Counted from the first letter of the stretch, positions 17,028-24,995 are shown. The stretch: DNA of 62,910 bases from Oscillospiraceae bacterium (GCA_020025425.1 JAHHSD010000007.1:1-62910), one strand, 5' to 3'. Program-made: numbers and translations. Notes: a model not told the origin generated them from the sequence alone.

Positions 17028-17297
17028 GCGCGTTAATGAGGCGCAGTCTGCGATGATGTGGGAGATTGCTCGGAAACGAGGTAACTTCCACGGAGTATGT
17101 CCGAGAATCGGGCGGCTGAGAGATTCGGACCACGGCGTAGATCGCCGGGCACGGAGAGGACCGGCCTGCTTTTGTGCCGGTTTTATTCATGCCCCGGAAT
17201 GATACGCACGATAACGTGGGCTATAAAATCTCTCACCGTACGAAGCGCGACAGCAAGACAAAGTCAACTTCGTATGTATTTAAGGAGGAACAACCCA
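17028..17297 (+). promoter_or_regulatory. Structured leader of rpsJ with terminator-like hairpin
   Basis: The leader contains a GAAA tetraloop hairpin (ctcg-gaaa-cgag near 17069-17080), GTCCGA...TCGGAC (17099-17130), CGGCG-TAGAT-CGCCG (about 17133-17147) and ACCGGC-N10-GCCGGT followed by TTTATT (17160-17187), which looks like an attenuator. Ribosomal protein leaders of this kind are autoregulated (L4 in enterobacterial S10 operons); which protein binds here is not known. Confidence 0.6.
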
Positions 17298-17612
17298 ATG
17301 GCAGCTCAGAAAGAAATGATCCGTATTCGCCTGAAGGCCTATGATCATCAGCTGATCGACCAGTCCGCTGAGAAGATCGTGGAGACCGCCAAGCGCACCG
17401 GCGCTACCGTCTCCGGCCCCATTCCCCTGCCCACCAAGAAGGAAGTGGTCACCATCCTGCGTGCTACCCACAAGTACAAGGATAGCCGCGAGCAGTTCGA
17501 GCGCCGCACCCACAAGCGCCTGATCGACATTCAGAAGCCCTCCCCCAAGACCGTCGAGGCCCTGATGTCCCTGGAGCTCCCCGCTGGTGTGGAGATCGAG
17601 ATCAAGCTGTAA
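17298..17612 (+). CDS. rpsJ: 30S ribosomal protein S10
   Basis: 104 residues, standard length. It is part of the 30S head and, as NusE, of the transcription antitermination complex. The conserved IRIRLKAYDHQLIDQSAEKI and GPIPLPTKKEVVTILR are present, as is the C-terminal THKRLIDI segment. AGGAGG lies about 9 bases before ATG 17298. The frame is open upstream to 17097, but that part is the leader. First gene of the cluster, followed by an unusually long gap before rplC. Confidence 0.98.
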   Translation: MAAQKEMIRIRLKAYDHQLIDQSAEKIVETAKRTGATVSGPIPLPTKKEVVTILRATHKYKDSREQFERRTHKRLIDIQKPSPKTVEALMSLELPAGVEIEIKL

Positions 17613-17795
17613 TCCACCTCTGAGCCGCTCCCTGTGAACGGAGCAAAGACGGAAACAGCACCCAAACCCGTTTGAACCGCAGTCCGCCGCGTTTTGAGGC
17701 GGACGGGTCAAGTTGGCCGAGCAATAGTCAGGTCCCAGCCCAATGGGAACGTGCTAACTCGCCCAACCAATAACCTTTATAGGAGGAAAGTCCAA
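17613..17795 (+). promoter_or_regulatory. Structured rpsJ-rplC intergenic RNA
   Basis: A 183-base gap where related operons usually have a few dozen bases. It contains GTCCGCC-N9-GGCGGAC (17682-17704), an alternative outer pairing acccgt/acgggt (17666-17708) and TCCCA-N6-TGGGA near 17732-17747. No promoter or T-run is evident. It may be a second regulatory leader acting on rplC-rplD. Confidence 0.45.
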
Positions 17796-18518
17796 ATGGA
17801 AAAAGCGATCATCGGCAAAAAGATCGGCATGGCCCAGATCTTCGATGAGGCTGGCCACGCGATCCCTGTTACTGTGATCGAGGCCGGTCCCTGCACCGTG
17901 GTGCAGAAGAAGACCGCCGAGAAGGACGGCTATGAGGCCGTTCAGCTGGGTTTCCAGAATGTCCCCGAGCGTAAGCTCACCAAGCCTGAGCTGGGTCACC
18001 AGAAGAAGGCTGGACTCACTGAGTTCAAGAAGATCCTGAAGGAGTTCACTCTGAAGGACTGCAGCACCTATCAGGTGGGCGATGAGGTCAAGGCCGACGT
18101 GTTCAAGGCCGGCGACTTCGTCGACGTGACCGGCATCAGCAAGGGTCACGGCTACCAGGGCGTTGTCAAGCGCTACGGCGCCGGCCGCACCCCCACCACC
18201 CACGGCGGCGGCCCTGTCCACCGTCACGCCGGCTCCATGGGCGTTATCGATCCTGCCCGCATCTTCAAGGGCAAGATCGGCGCCGGCCAGATGGGCGATG
18301 AGCAGGTCACTGTGATGAACCTGGACATCGTCAAGGTCGAGCCTGAGTACAACCTGATCGCTGTTCGCGGCGCGATCCCCGGCCCCAAGGGTGGCGTGGT
18401 CTTCCTGAAGAGCACCGCCAAGACCCACGTGGTCAAGCAGGCCGGCGCCGGCATCAGCAAGAACCCGCAGAAGGCTTCCGGACGCAATCCCCAGAAGGCT
18501 TCCGCCCGCAACAAGTAA
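17796..18518 (+). CDS. rplC: 50S ribosomal protein L3
   Basis: 240 residues. L3 binds 23S rRNA near the peptidyl transferase centre. The core (KAIIGKKIGMAQIFDEAGHA, VTGISKGHGYQGVVKRYG, the THGG...HRHAGS loop) is standard. The C-terminus carries a basic extension of about 30 residues with an imperfect repeat (NPQKASGR / NPQKASAR), making it longer than the usual 209. AGGAGGAAAG precedes the ATG. Confidence 0.98.
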   Translation: MEKAIIGKKIGMAQIFDEAGHAIPVTVIEAGPCTVVQKKTAEKDGYEAVQLGFQNVPERKLTKPELGHQKKAGLTEFKKILKEFTLKDCSTYQVGDEVKADVFKAGDFVDVTGISKGHGYQGVVKRYGAGRTPTTHGGGPVHRHAGSMGVIDPARIFKGKIGAGQMGDEQVTVMNLDIVKVEPEYNLIAVRGAIPGPKGGVVFLKSTAKTHVVKQAGAGISKNPQKASGRNPQKASARNK

Positions 18519-18537
18519 GGAAAGGAGAGTGTAAATC

Positions 18538-19158
18538 ATGCCTAAAGCAAACGTGTTTAACATGGCCGGCCAGCAGGTCGGCGAGATCGAGCTCTCCGAG
18601 GCCGTCTTCGGTATTGAGCCCAATCAGGTTGTTGTCCATGAGGTGGTCAAGAATCACCTGGCCAACTGCCGTCAGGGCACTCAGTCCGCTCTGACCCGCG
18701 CCGAGGTTTCCGGCGGCGGCAGAAAGCCCTGGCGTCAGAAGGGCACCGGTCACGCCCGTCAGGGTTCTACCCGTGCTCCTCAGTGGACCCACGGCGGTAT
18801 CGTGTTCGCTCCCAAGCCCCGCGATTACAGCTACACCCTGAACAAGAAGGTCAAGCGTCTGGCTCTGAAGTCCGCTCTGTCCGCCAAGGCCGCCGAGGGC
18901 GCCGTGGTGGTTGTGGACGACCTGAAGATGGACGCCATCAAGACCAAGGCCATGAAGGGCTTCCTGGACGCCGTCGGCGCCACCAAGTCCGTGGTCATCA
19001 CTCCTGAGGCCAACGACGTGATCGTGAAGTCCGCCCGCAACATCCCCGGCGTGACCACCACCACCGCCAAGATCCTCAGCGTCTATGACATCGTCAACGC
19101 CAAGCAGCTGGTCATCGACAAGGCCGCTCTGGCTATCATCGAGGAGGTGTTCGCATAA
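18538..19158 (+). CDS. rplD: 50S ribosomal protein L4
   Basis: 206 residues, standard length. The loop that reaches into the exit tunnel is recognisable (GGGRKPWRQKGTGHARQGS), as is the globular part (DDLKMDAIKTKAMKGFLDA). In enterobacteria L4 represses its own operon through the S10 leader. AAAGGAGAG precedes the ATG. The stop overlaps the rplW start (TAATG). Confidence 0.98.
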   Translation: MPKANVFNMAGQQVGEIELSEAVFGIEPNQVVVHEVVKNHLANCRQGTQSALTRAEVSGGGRKPWRQKGTGHARQGSTRAPQWTHGGIVFAPKPRDYSYTLNKKVKRLALKSALSAKAAEGAVVVVDDLKMDAIKTKAMKGFLDAVGATKSVVITPEANDVIVKSARNIPGVTTTTAKILSVYDIVNAKQLVIDKAALAIIEEVFA

Positions 19159-19451
19159 TGACCGCTTATGATATCATCAAGCGCCCCATCATCACTGAGC
19201 AGTCCATGGCTGACACTGAGATGAAGCGCTACACCTTCGAGGTCGCCAAGACCGCCAACAAGATCGAGATCGCCAAGGCTGTCGAGGAGATCTTCGGCGT
19301 CAAGGTCTCCAAGGTGAACACCCTGAACATGCAGGGCAAGGAGAAGCGCATGGGCAATCGCCCCGCCGGCCGCCGTCCCAGCTGGAAGAAGGCCATGGTC
19401 ACCCTGACCGAGGACTCCAAGACCATCGAGTTCTTCGAGGGTATGGTGTAA
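19158..19451 (+). CDS. rplW: 50S ribosomal protein L23
   Basis: 97 residues. It lies at the tunnel exit and docks trigger factor and SRP. Landmarks are YDIIKRPIITEQSM at the N-terminus and NTLNMQGKEKRMGNRPAGRR for the rRNA-binding extension. One-base overlap with rplD; rplB follows after 14 bases. Confidence 0.98.
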   Translation: MTAYDIIKRPIITEQSMADTEMKRYTFEVAKTANKIEIAKAVEEIFGVKVSKVNTLNMQGKEKRMGNRPAGRRPSWKKAMVTLTEDSKTIEFFEGMV

Positions 19452-19465
19452 GGAGGAATTGAGAA

Positions 19466-20299
19466 ATGGCTATTAAGACTTACAAGCCCACAACGCCCTC
19501 CCGCCGTCACATGACTGTGTCCGCCTTCGAGGGCATCGATAAGAAGGCTAAGCCTGAGCGCAGCCTGATCGAGAAGCGGGAGAAGAATGCCGGCCGCAAC
19601 AACTACGGCCGCATCACCGTCCGCCACCGCGGCGGCGGCAACAAGAAGAAGTACCGCATCATCGACTTCAAGCGCAACAAGGAAGGCAAGGCCACTGTCA
19701 TCAACCTGCAGTATGACCCCAACCGCAGCGCCAACATCGCTCTGATCGAGTATGAGGATGGCGAGAAGCGCTATATCCTGGCTCCTGTCGGCCTGAAGGC
19801 CGGTCACATCATCATGACCGGTGCTGACGCCGACATCCTGCCCGGCAACTGCCTGCCCATCGCCAACATCCCCGTCGGCGAGGAGATCCACAACATCGAG
19901 CTGTATCCCGGCAAGGGTGCTCAGCTGGTCCGTTCCGCCGGCGTCGCTGCTCAGCTGATGGCCAAGGAGAACGGCATGGCTCAGGTCCGTCTGCCTTCCG
20001 GTGAGGTCCGCTACATCCGTGAGGACTGCAAGGCCACCATCGGTCAGGTCGGCAACATCGACCACGCCAACATCCAGCTGGGTAAGGCCGGCCGTAAGCG
20101 CCACATGGGTTGGCGTCCCACCGTCCGCGGCTCTGTTATGAACCCCAATGACCACCCCCACGGCGGCGGCGAGGGCAAGAGCCCTGTCGGTCGTCCCAGC
20201 CCTGTTACTCCCTGGGGTAAGCCCACTATGGGTTATAAGACTCGCAAGACGAACAACCGCACTGAGCAGTTTATCGTCAAGCACCGCAATGCGAAGTAA
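19466..20299 (+). CDS. rplB: 50S ribosomal protein L2
   Basis: 277 residues, standard. L2 binds 23S rRNA and is needed for subunit joining and peptidyl transfer. The motif RGVAMNPNDHP is replaced by the equivalent RGSVMNPNDHPHGGGEGKSP with the conserved His in the GGGEG loop. Further landmarks are KTYKPTTPSRRHMTVS at the start and KTRKTNNRTEQFIVKHR at the end. Confidence 0.98.
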   Translation: MAIKTYKPTTPSRRHMTVSAFEGIDKKAKPERSLIEKREKNAGRNNYGRITVRHRGGGNKKKYRIIDFKRNKEGKATVINLQYDPNRSANIALIEYEDGEKRYILAPVGLKAGHIIMTGADADILPGNCLPIANIPVGEEIHNIELYPGKGAQLVRSAGVAAQLMAKENGMAQVRLPSGEVRYIREDCKATIGQVGNIDHANIQLGKAGRKRHMGWRPTVRGSVMNPNDHPHGGGEGKSPVGRPSPVTPWGKPTMGYKTRKTNNRTEQFIVKHRNAK

Positions 20300-20313
20300 G
20301 GAGGCAGTAAAAG

Positions 20314-20586
20314 ATGAGCAGAAGCATTAAGAAAGGCCCCTTTTGCGCCCCTGAGCTGCTGAAGCGGGTCGATGAGATGAACAAGACCGGCGAGAAGAAG
20401 GTCCTGAAGACTTGGAGCCGCAGCTCCACCATCTTCCCCACCTTCGTGGGTCACACCTTCGCCGTTCATGACGGCCGCAAGCACATGCCCGTTTATGTTA
20501 CCGAGGACATGGTCGGCCACAAGCTGGGCGAGTTCGTGCCCACCCGCACCTTTAAGGGTCACGCGGGCGCCAAGACCGGTAAGTAA
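20314..20586 (+). CDS. rpsS: 30S ribosomal protein S19
   Basis: 90 residues. SRSIKKGPFC at the N-terminus, KTWSRSSTIFPTFVGHTFAV and the C-terminal FVPTRTFKGHAG are diagnostic. It binds 16S rRNA with S13 in the 30S head. AAGGAGGC lies upstream. Confidence 0.98.
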   Translation: MSRSIKKGPFCAPELLKRVDEMNKTGEKKVLKTWSRSSTIFPTFVGHTFAVHDGRKHMPVYVTEDMVGHKLGEFVPTRTFKGHAGAKTGK

Positions 20587-20600
20587 GGAGGAGAGAAACA

Positions 20601-20933
20601 ATGGAAGCTAAAGCAAATCTGAAGTACCTGCGGATCTCTCCCCGAAAGGTGAAGATCGTCCTGGACCTGATTCGTGGCAAGGACGTGGCTACCGCCACCG
20701 CTATTCTGATGCAGACTCCCAAGGCCGCTTCCGAGCCTGTGATGAAGCTGCTGAAGAGCGCCGCCGCCAACGCGGAGAACAACCAGCAGATGGACCCTGA
20801 GAAGCTGTATGTCAGCGCCTGCTACGCCAACCCCGGCCCCATCCTGAAGCGGATCCAGCCCCGGGCTCACGGCCGTGCTTACCGCATCAACAAGCGCACT
20901 TCTCATGTCACCATCGCGGTGAGCGAGCGCTAA
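20601..20933 (+). CDS. rplV: 50S ribosomal protein L22
   Basis: 110 residues. ISPRKVKIVLDLIRGKDV and the long tunnel hairpin (YANPGPILKRIQPRAHGRAY) are present. L22 lines the exit tunnel and contributes to macrolide binding. GGAGGAG precedes the ATG. Confidence 0.98.
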   Translation: MEAKANLKYLRISPRKVKIVLDLIRGKDVATATAILMQTPKAASEPVMKLLKSAAANAENNQQMDPEKLYVSACYANPGPILKRIQPRAHGRAYRINKRTSHVTIAVSER

Positions 20934-20948
20934 GGGAGGAGGAACAAA

Positions 20949-21821
20949 ATGGGACAGAAAGTTAATCCCCACGGCCTGCGCGTGGGCGTCATCAAGGATT
21001 GGGACTCCCGCTGGTATGCCATGGACAAGAACGTGGGCGACCTGCTGGTCGAGGACAAGAAGATCCGCGACTATCTGAAGAAGACCCTCTATTCCGCCGG
21101 TATCCCCAAGATCGAGATCGAGCGTGACAACGCCAAGGTGCGCGTGTATCTGCACTGCGCCCGTCCCGGCGTCGTCATCGGCAAGGGCGGCGAGGAGATC
21201 AACCGCATCCAGGCTCAGCTGACCAAGATGGTCAACAAGCCTGTGGATCTGAAGATCGTTGAGGTCAAGAACCCCGATCTGGACGCTCAGCTGGTGGCCG
21301 AGAACATCGCTCAGCAGCTGGAGAAGCGCATCGGCTTCCGCCGTGCGATGAAGAATGCTATGGGCCGCGCCATGCGCGCCGGCGCCCGCGGCATCAAGAC
21401 CAACTGCTCCGGCCGTCTGGGCGGCGCTGAGATCGCCCGCACCGAGCACTATCACGACGGCACCATTCCCCTGCAGACCCTGCGTGCCGACATCGACTAC
21501 GGCTTCGCTGAGGCTGCCACCACCTACGGCCGCATCGGCGTCAAGGTGTGGATCTACAAGGGCGAGGTCCTGACTCAGGCCCTGCGCACCACCCCCCGCA
21601 CCCTGGATACCAGCAAGCCCTATCAGGAGCGTCGTCCCCGCCGCGACCGCCGCGACGGTGATCGCCGCCAGGGCGGCTTCAACCGCGACCGCCAGGGCAA
21701 TGGCTTCAATCGTGACCGCCAGAACGGTTTCAACCGTGACCGCCAGGGCGGCTTCAACAACAACCGTGGCCCCCGCCCCGCCGGTCAGGCCAACACCCCT
21801 AAGGAAGGAGGCGCTCAGTAA
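20949..21821 (+). CDS. rpsC: 30S ribosomal protein S3 with repetitive C-terminal tail
   Basis: 290 residues against a usual 210-230. The first about 212 residues are a normal S3: MGQKVNPHGLRVGVIKDWDS, a type-2 KH domain with VVIGKGGEEINRIQ, and GVKVWIYKGEVL. After that comes a tail of about 78 residues rich in Arg, Asn, Gly and Gln with three GFNRDRQ-type repeats (DNA about 21675-21770) and a terminal NTPKEGGAQ. S3 helps form the mRNA entry site, where the tail would sit. TAATG overlap with rplP. Confidence 0.98.
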   Translation: MGQKVNPHGLRVGVIKDWDSRWYAMDKNVGDLLVEDKKIRDYLKKTLYSAGIPKIEIERDNAKVRVYLHCARPGVVIGKGGEEINRIQAQLTKMVNKPVDLKIVEVKNPDLDAQLVAENIAQQLEKRIGFRRAMKNAMGRAMRAGARGIKTNCSGRLGGAEIARTEHYHDGTIPLQTLRADIDYGFAEAATTYGRIGVKVWIYKGEVLTQALRTTPRTLDTSKPYQERRPRRDRRDGDRRQGGFNRDRQGNGFNRDRQNGFNRDRQGGFNNNRGPRPAGQANTPKEGGAQ

Positions 21822-22252
21822 TGCTGCTGCCTAAGCGCGTAAAGTACCGCCGTGTGCATCGTGGCCGCCTGAAGGGCAAGGCCATGCGCGGCAACACCGT
21901 TACCTACGGTGATTGGGGCCTGATGGCCACTGAGCCCAGCTGGATCACCAGCAATCAGATCGAGGCCGCCCGTATCGCCATGACTCGTTACACCAAGCGT
22001 GGCGGTAAGGTCTGGATCAAGATCTTCCCTGATAAGCCCGTGACCGAGAAGCCCGCCGAGACCCGCATGGGTTCCGGTAAGGGTTCCCCCGAGTACTGGG
22101 TGGCCGTGGTCAAGCCCGGCCGTGTGATGTTCGAGATCGCCGGCGTCTCCGAGGAGATCGCCCGCGAGGCCCTGCGTCTGGCCTCTCACAAGCTGCCCGT
22201 CAAGTGCAAGCTGGTCAAGCGCGAGGATACCGTGAAGGGTGGTGAAGCGTAA
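21821..22252 (+). CDS. rplP: 50S ribosomal protein L16
   Basis: 143 residues. MLLPKRVKYRRVHRGRLKG at the N-terminus and TRMGSGKGSPEYWVAVVKPG are diagnostic. It organises the A-site tRNA and 23S rRNA. It overlaps both neighbours by one base (TAATG), so it is translationally coupled. Confidence 0.98.
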   Translation: MLLPKRVKYRRVHRGRLKGKAMRGNTVTYGDWGLMATEPSWITSNQIEAARIAMTRYTKRGGKVWIKIFPDKPVTEKPAETRMGSGKGSPEYWVAVVKPGRVMFEIAGVSEEIAREALRLASHKLPVKCKLVKREDTVKGGEA

Positions 22253-22449
22253 TGAAGGTAAGTGAAATCCGTAAGCTGTCCGACGCCGAGTTGGCCACTA
22301 AGCTGACCGACCTGAAGAAGGACCTGTTTAATCTGCGCCTTCAGCACGCCACCAATCAGCTGGATAACCCCATCCGTATTGCTGAGGTCAAGAAGGACAT
22401 TGCCCGGGTCAAGACCATCATTCGCGAGCAGCAGCTCGCCGGCCGATAA
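22252..22449 (+). CDS. rpmC: 50S ribosomal protein L29
   Basis: 65 residues, helical hairpin. MKVSEIRKLSDAELATKL and LFNLRLQHATNQLDNP are typical. It sits at the tunnel exit beside L23. The start overlaps the rplP stop. Confidence 0.97.
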   Translation: MKVSEIRKLSDAELATKLTDLKKDLFNLRLQHATNQLDNPIRIAEVKKDIARVKTIIREQQLAGR

Positions 22450-22466
22450 GAGGAGGAGAATAAGAC

Positions 22467-22727
22467 ATGGAGAACAGAACTTCTTCCCGCAAGACCAGAG
22501 TCGGCCTGGTGGTTTCGGACAAGATGGACAAGACCGTTGTGGTCGCCATCGCCGACCGTGTGGCCCATCCTCTGTATAAGAAGATCGTGAAGAGAACCTA
22601 TAAGCTGAAGGCTCATGATGAGCTCAACCAGTGCGGCGTGGGCGACCGTGTCCGCGTCATGGAGACCCGCCCCCTGTCCAAGGACAAGTGCTGGCGCGTG
22701 GTTGAGATCATCGAGAAGGCGAAGTAA
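22467..22727 (+). CDS. rpsQ: 30S ribosomal protein S17
   Basis: 86 residues, OB fold. RKTRVGLVVSDKMDKTVVVA and the C-terminal METRPLSKDKCWRVVEII are diagnostic. Primary 16S rRNA binder. GAGGAGGAG lies before the ATG. Confidence 0.98.
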   Translation: MENRTSSRKTRVGLVVSDKMDKTVVVAIADRVAHPLYKKIVKRTYKLKAHDELNQCGVGDRVRVMETRPLSKDKCWRVVEIIEKAK

Positions 22728-22739
22728 GGAGGTGTCGGT

Positions 22740-23108
22740 ATGATTCAGCAGGAAAGCTATCTGAAGGTCGCCGACAACACCGGCGCCAAGGAGATCAAGA
22801 CCATCCGCGTTCTGGGTGGTTCCAGCCGCAAGTTCGGCAACATCGGTGACGTGATCGTGGCCTCCGTTCGCAAGGCTGCCCCCGGCGGCACTGTGAAGAA
22901 GGGCGAGGTCGTCCGTGCCGTTATCGTCCGCACCAGCCGTGGCGTCCGTCGTCCCGACGGCTCCTATGTCCGGTTTGACGACAACGCTGCCGTCCTCATC
23001 AAGGAGGACAAGAACCCCCGCGGCACCCGTATCTTTGGGCCTGTGGCCCGTGAGCTGCGCGACAAGGATTATATGAAGATCCTGTCCCTGGCTCCCGAAG
23101 TGCTGTAA
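22740..23108 (+). CDS. rplN: 50S ribosomal protein L14
   Basis: 122 residues, standard. MIQQESYLKVADNTGAKEI, GDVIVASVRKAAPGG and GTRIFGPVARELRDKDYMKI are typical. L14 forms part of the inter-subunit bridge. GGAGGTG precedes the ATG. Confidence 0.98.
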   Translation: MIQQESYLKVADNTGAKEIKTIRVLGGSSRKFGNIGDVIVASVRKAAPGGTVKKGEVVRAVIVRTSRGVRRPDGSYVRFDDNAAVLIKEDKNPRGTRIFGPVARELRDKDYMKILSLAPEVL

Positions 23109-23122
23109 GGGAGGGAACTGAG

Positions 23123-23440
23123 ATGAACAAAATGAACATTAAGAAGGACGACGTGGTCGTGGTCCTGTCCGGTAAGGACAAGGGCAAGCAGGGCAAGGTG
23201 CTGGAGGTCCAGCCCAAGTCCGGCAAGGTCATCGTTGAGAAGATCAACGTCGTTTCCCGCCACACCAAGCCCCGCAAGCAGGGCGACGAGGGCGGCATCC
23301 TGCAGAAGGAAGCCCCCATCTACGCCTGCAAGGTGCAGCGTGTGTGCCCCAAGTGCAACAAGGCTACTCGTCCTGCCCACAAGGTGCTGGCCGATGGCAA
23401 GAAGGTCCGCATTTGCAAGAAGTGCGGCGCCGAGATCTGA
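23123..23440 (+). CDS. rplX: 50S ribosomal protein L24
   Basis: 105 residues. The KOW motif (KKDDVVVVLSGKDKGKQGKV) begins assembly of the 50S subunit. The C-terminus carries two CxxC pairs (VCPKCNKA and ICKKCGAE), a likely zinc ribbon. GGGAGGG lies 7 bases before the ATG at 23123. Confidence 0.98.
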   Translation: MNKMNIKKDDVVVVLSGKDKGKQGKVLEVQPKSGKVIVEKINVVSRHTKPRKQGDEGGILQKEAPIYACKVQRVCPKCNKATRPAHKVLADGKKVRICKKCGAEI

Positions 23441-23458
23441 GAGAGGAGGAGTTAACAA

Positions 23459-24007
23459 ATGGCCAATACGCCTAACCTGAAGAAGCTCTATCAGGAAGAA
23501 GTCGCTCCTGCTCTGATGCAGAAGTTCGGCTACAAGAGCACCATGCAGATCCCCCGTCTGGACAAGATCGTTGTCAACGTGGGCTGCAGCGAGGCCCGCG
23601 AGAACGCCAAGGTCCTGGACGCCGTGGTCAGCGATCTGACCACCATCACCGGCCAGAAGGCGATCGTCACCAAGGCCAAGAAGTCCGTCGCTAACTTTAA
23701 GCTCCGTGAGGGCATGCCCATCGGTGCTAAGGTCACCCTGCGCGGCGACAAGATGTGGGAGTTCCTGGATCGTCTGTTCAACGTGGCTCTGCCCCGTGTG
23801 CGTGACTTCCGCGGCATTTCCCCCGATGCTTTTGATGGCCGCGGCAACTATGCCCTGGGCATCAAGGAGCAGCTGATCTTCCCCGAGATCGAGTATGACA
23901 AGATCGACAAGATCCGCGGCATGGACATCGTGATGTGCACCACCGCTCACACCGACGAAGAGGCCCGCGAGCTGCTCAAGCTCATCGGCGCTCCCTTCGC
24001 AGGCTAA
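23459..24007 (+). CDS. rplE: 50S ribosomal protein L5
   Basis: 182 residues. LKKLYQEEVAPALMQKFGY, PRLDKIVVNVGCSEA, KLREGMPIGAKVTLRGDKMW and FRGISPDAFDGRGNYALGIK are diagnostic. L5 with L18 and 5S rRNA forms the central protuberance. GAGGAGG lies before the ATG. Confidence 0.98.
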   Translation: MANTPNLKKLYQEEVAPALMQKFGYKSTMQIPRLDKIVVNVGCSEARENAKVLDAVVSDLTTITGQKAIVTKAKKSVANFKLREGMPIGAKVTLRGDKMWEFLDRLFNVALPRVRDFRGISPDAFDGRGNYALGIKEQLIFPEIEYDKIDKIRGMDIVMCTTAHTDEEARELLKLIGAPFAG

Positions 24008-24025
24008 GGAGGATAGAGTAGAGTT

Positions 24026-24211
24026 ATGGCTAAGAAATCTATGATCCTGAAGCAGCAGAGAACTCCTAAGTTCTCCAGCCGCGGCTACAACCGCTGCAAG
24101 ATCTGCGGCCGTCCTCATGCCTATCTGCGTGATTACGGCATCTGCCGTATCTGCTTCCGCGAGCTGGCCTACAAGGGCCAGATCCCCGGTGTGAAGAAGG
24201 CCTCCTGGTAA
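24026..24211 (+). CDS. rpsN: 30S ribosomal protein S14, zinc (type Z) form
   Basis: 61 residues, the short zinc-binding form: CKICGRPHAYLRDYGICRIC supplies the four Cys ligands. It binds 16S rRNA in the 30S head. It is followed by a hairpin and a 385-base gap rather than the usual immediate rpsH. Confidence 0.98.
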   Translation: MAKKSMILKQQRTPKFSSRGYNRCKICGRPHAYLRDYGICRICFRELAYKGQIPGVKKASW

Positions 24212-24225
24212 TCATAATTGTTCAT

Positions 24226-24260
24226 GGAGAGGCTGGTCAGTTTATCTGACCGGCCTCTCC
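24226..24260 (+). terminator. Strong hairpin after rpsN
   Basis: The stem ggagaggctggtcag / ctgaccggcctctcc with a 5-nt loop has one G-T pair. No T-run follows (tgatcagttta), so it may be an RNA-stability or processing element or a weak terminator ahead of the internal promoter. Confidence 0.5.
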
Positions 24261-24307
24261 TGATCAGTTTATACCCACCATCCCGGGTGTGCGCACGCGA
24301 AAAACCC

Positions 24308-24336
24308 TTGAAATATAGAAAAATCCGGGTTATAAT
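24308..24336 (+). promoter_or_regulatory. Internal promoter before rpsH
   Basis: TTGAAA (24308-24313), a 17-bp spacer and a perfect TATAAT (24331-24336). It would start a second transcript for rpsH onward near 24343. Confidence 0.8.
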
Positions 24337-24342
24337 AAAGCG

Positions 24343-24596
24343 ATTGTGCTCTACAGGAGCTGATCTTTGGACAGCAACCAGAAAAATCCGGGACGCCAGA
24401 CCCGTAAATCGCGGCAGGAACTGCGTCTACGGGATTTTGCACTGTCCGCATCCATGTTCAATCCCGCCTCGGCGGTATTGATATAAGCGTCTGCCCCAAC
24501 CAGGCGCGAGACGGTCAACAGGTCGCGGCTGCCTATCCGCGATACCTTGCCGTCTTCACGGGCGAAAGTCCGTAATCTATTAAGGAGGTAAAGTCC
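24343..24596 (+). promoter_or_regulatory. Structured leader RNA of rpsH
   Basis: About 254 untranslated bases packed with nested pairings: GGACAG/CTGTCC (24369-24447) enclosing AAAATCC/GGATTTT and CCGTA/TACGG; CAAT..CCGC/GCGG..ATTG (24459-24480); GACGG..AGGT.CGCGG / CCGCG..ACCT..CCGTC (24510-24554); ACGG/CCGT (24558-24573) just before AAGGAGG. No open reading frame of note. It is probably a cis-regulatory RNA for rpsH-rplF and downstream genes; the ligand is unknown. Confidence 0.65.
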
Positions 24597-24995
24597 ATGC
24601 ATATCACCGATCCCATTGCGGATATGCTCACCCGCATCCGCAACGCGAACAACGCGAAGCATGACACCGTGGACGTCCCCGCGTCCAACATGAAGAAGTC
24701 CATCGCTCAGATCCTGCTGGATGAAGGCTACATCAAGAACTTCCAGCTGATCGACGACGGCACTCAGGGCGTGATCCGTATCACCCTGAAGTACAATGCC
24801 GGCAAGGAGAAGGTCATCTCCGGCCTGCGCCGCGTGTCCAAGCCCGGCCTGCGCGTCTATGCCGGCGCTGACGAGCTGCCCAAGGTCCTGCGCGGCCTGG
24901 GTATCGCTATCGTGTCCACTTCCAAGGGCATCATGACCGACAAGAAGGCCCGTGAGGCTCACGTCGGCGGCGAAGTCCTGGCATTTGTCTGGTAA
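24597..24995 (+). CDS. rpsH: 30S ribosomal protein S8
   Basis: 132 residues. ITDPIADMLTRIRNANNAKH and the C-terminal GIAIVSTSKGIMTDKKAR are diagnostic. S8 binds 16S rRNA helix 21 and in E. coli represses the spc operon by binding its mRNA. AAGGAGG lies before the ATG. It sits behind its own promoter and long leader. Confidence 0.98.
   Translation: MHITDPIADMLTRIRNANNAKHDTVDVPASNMKKSIAQILLDEGYIKNFQLIDDGTQGVIRITLKYNAGKEKVISGLRRVSKPGLRVYAGADELPKVLRGLGIAIVSTSKGIMTDKKAREAHVGGEVLAFVW

Noticed and set aside
24226..24260. Full intrinsic terminator after rpsN
   Set aside because: The stem is strong but no T-run follows, so complete termination is not supported.
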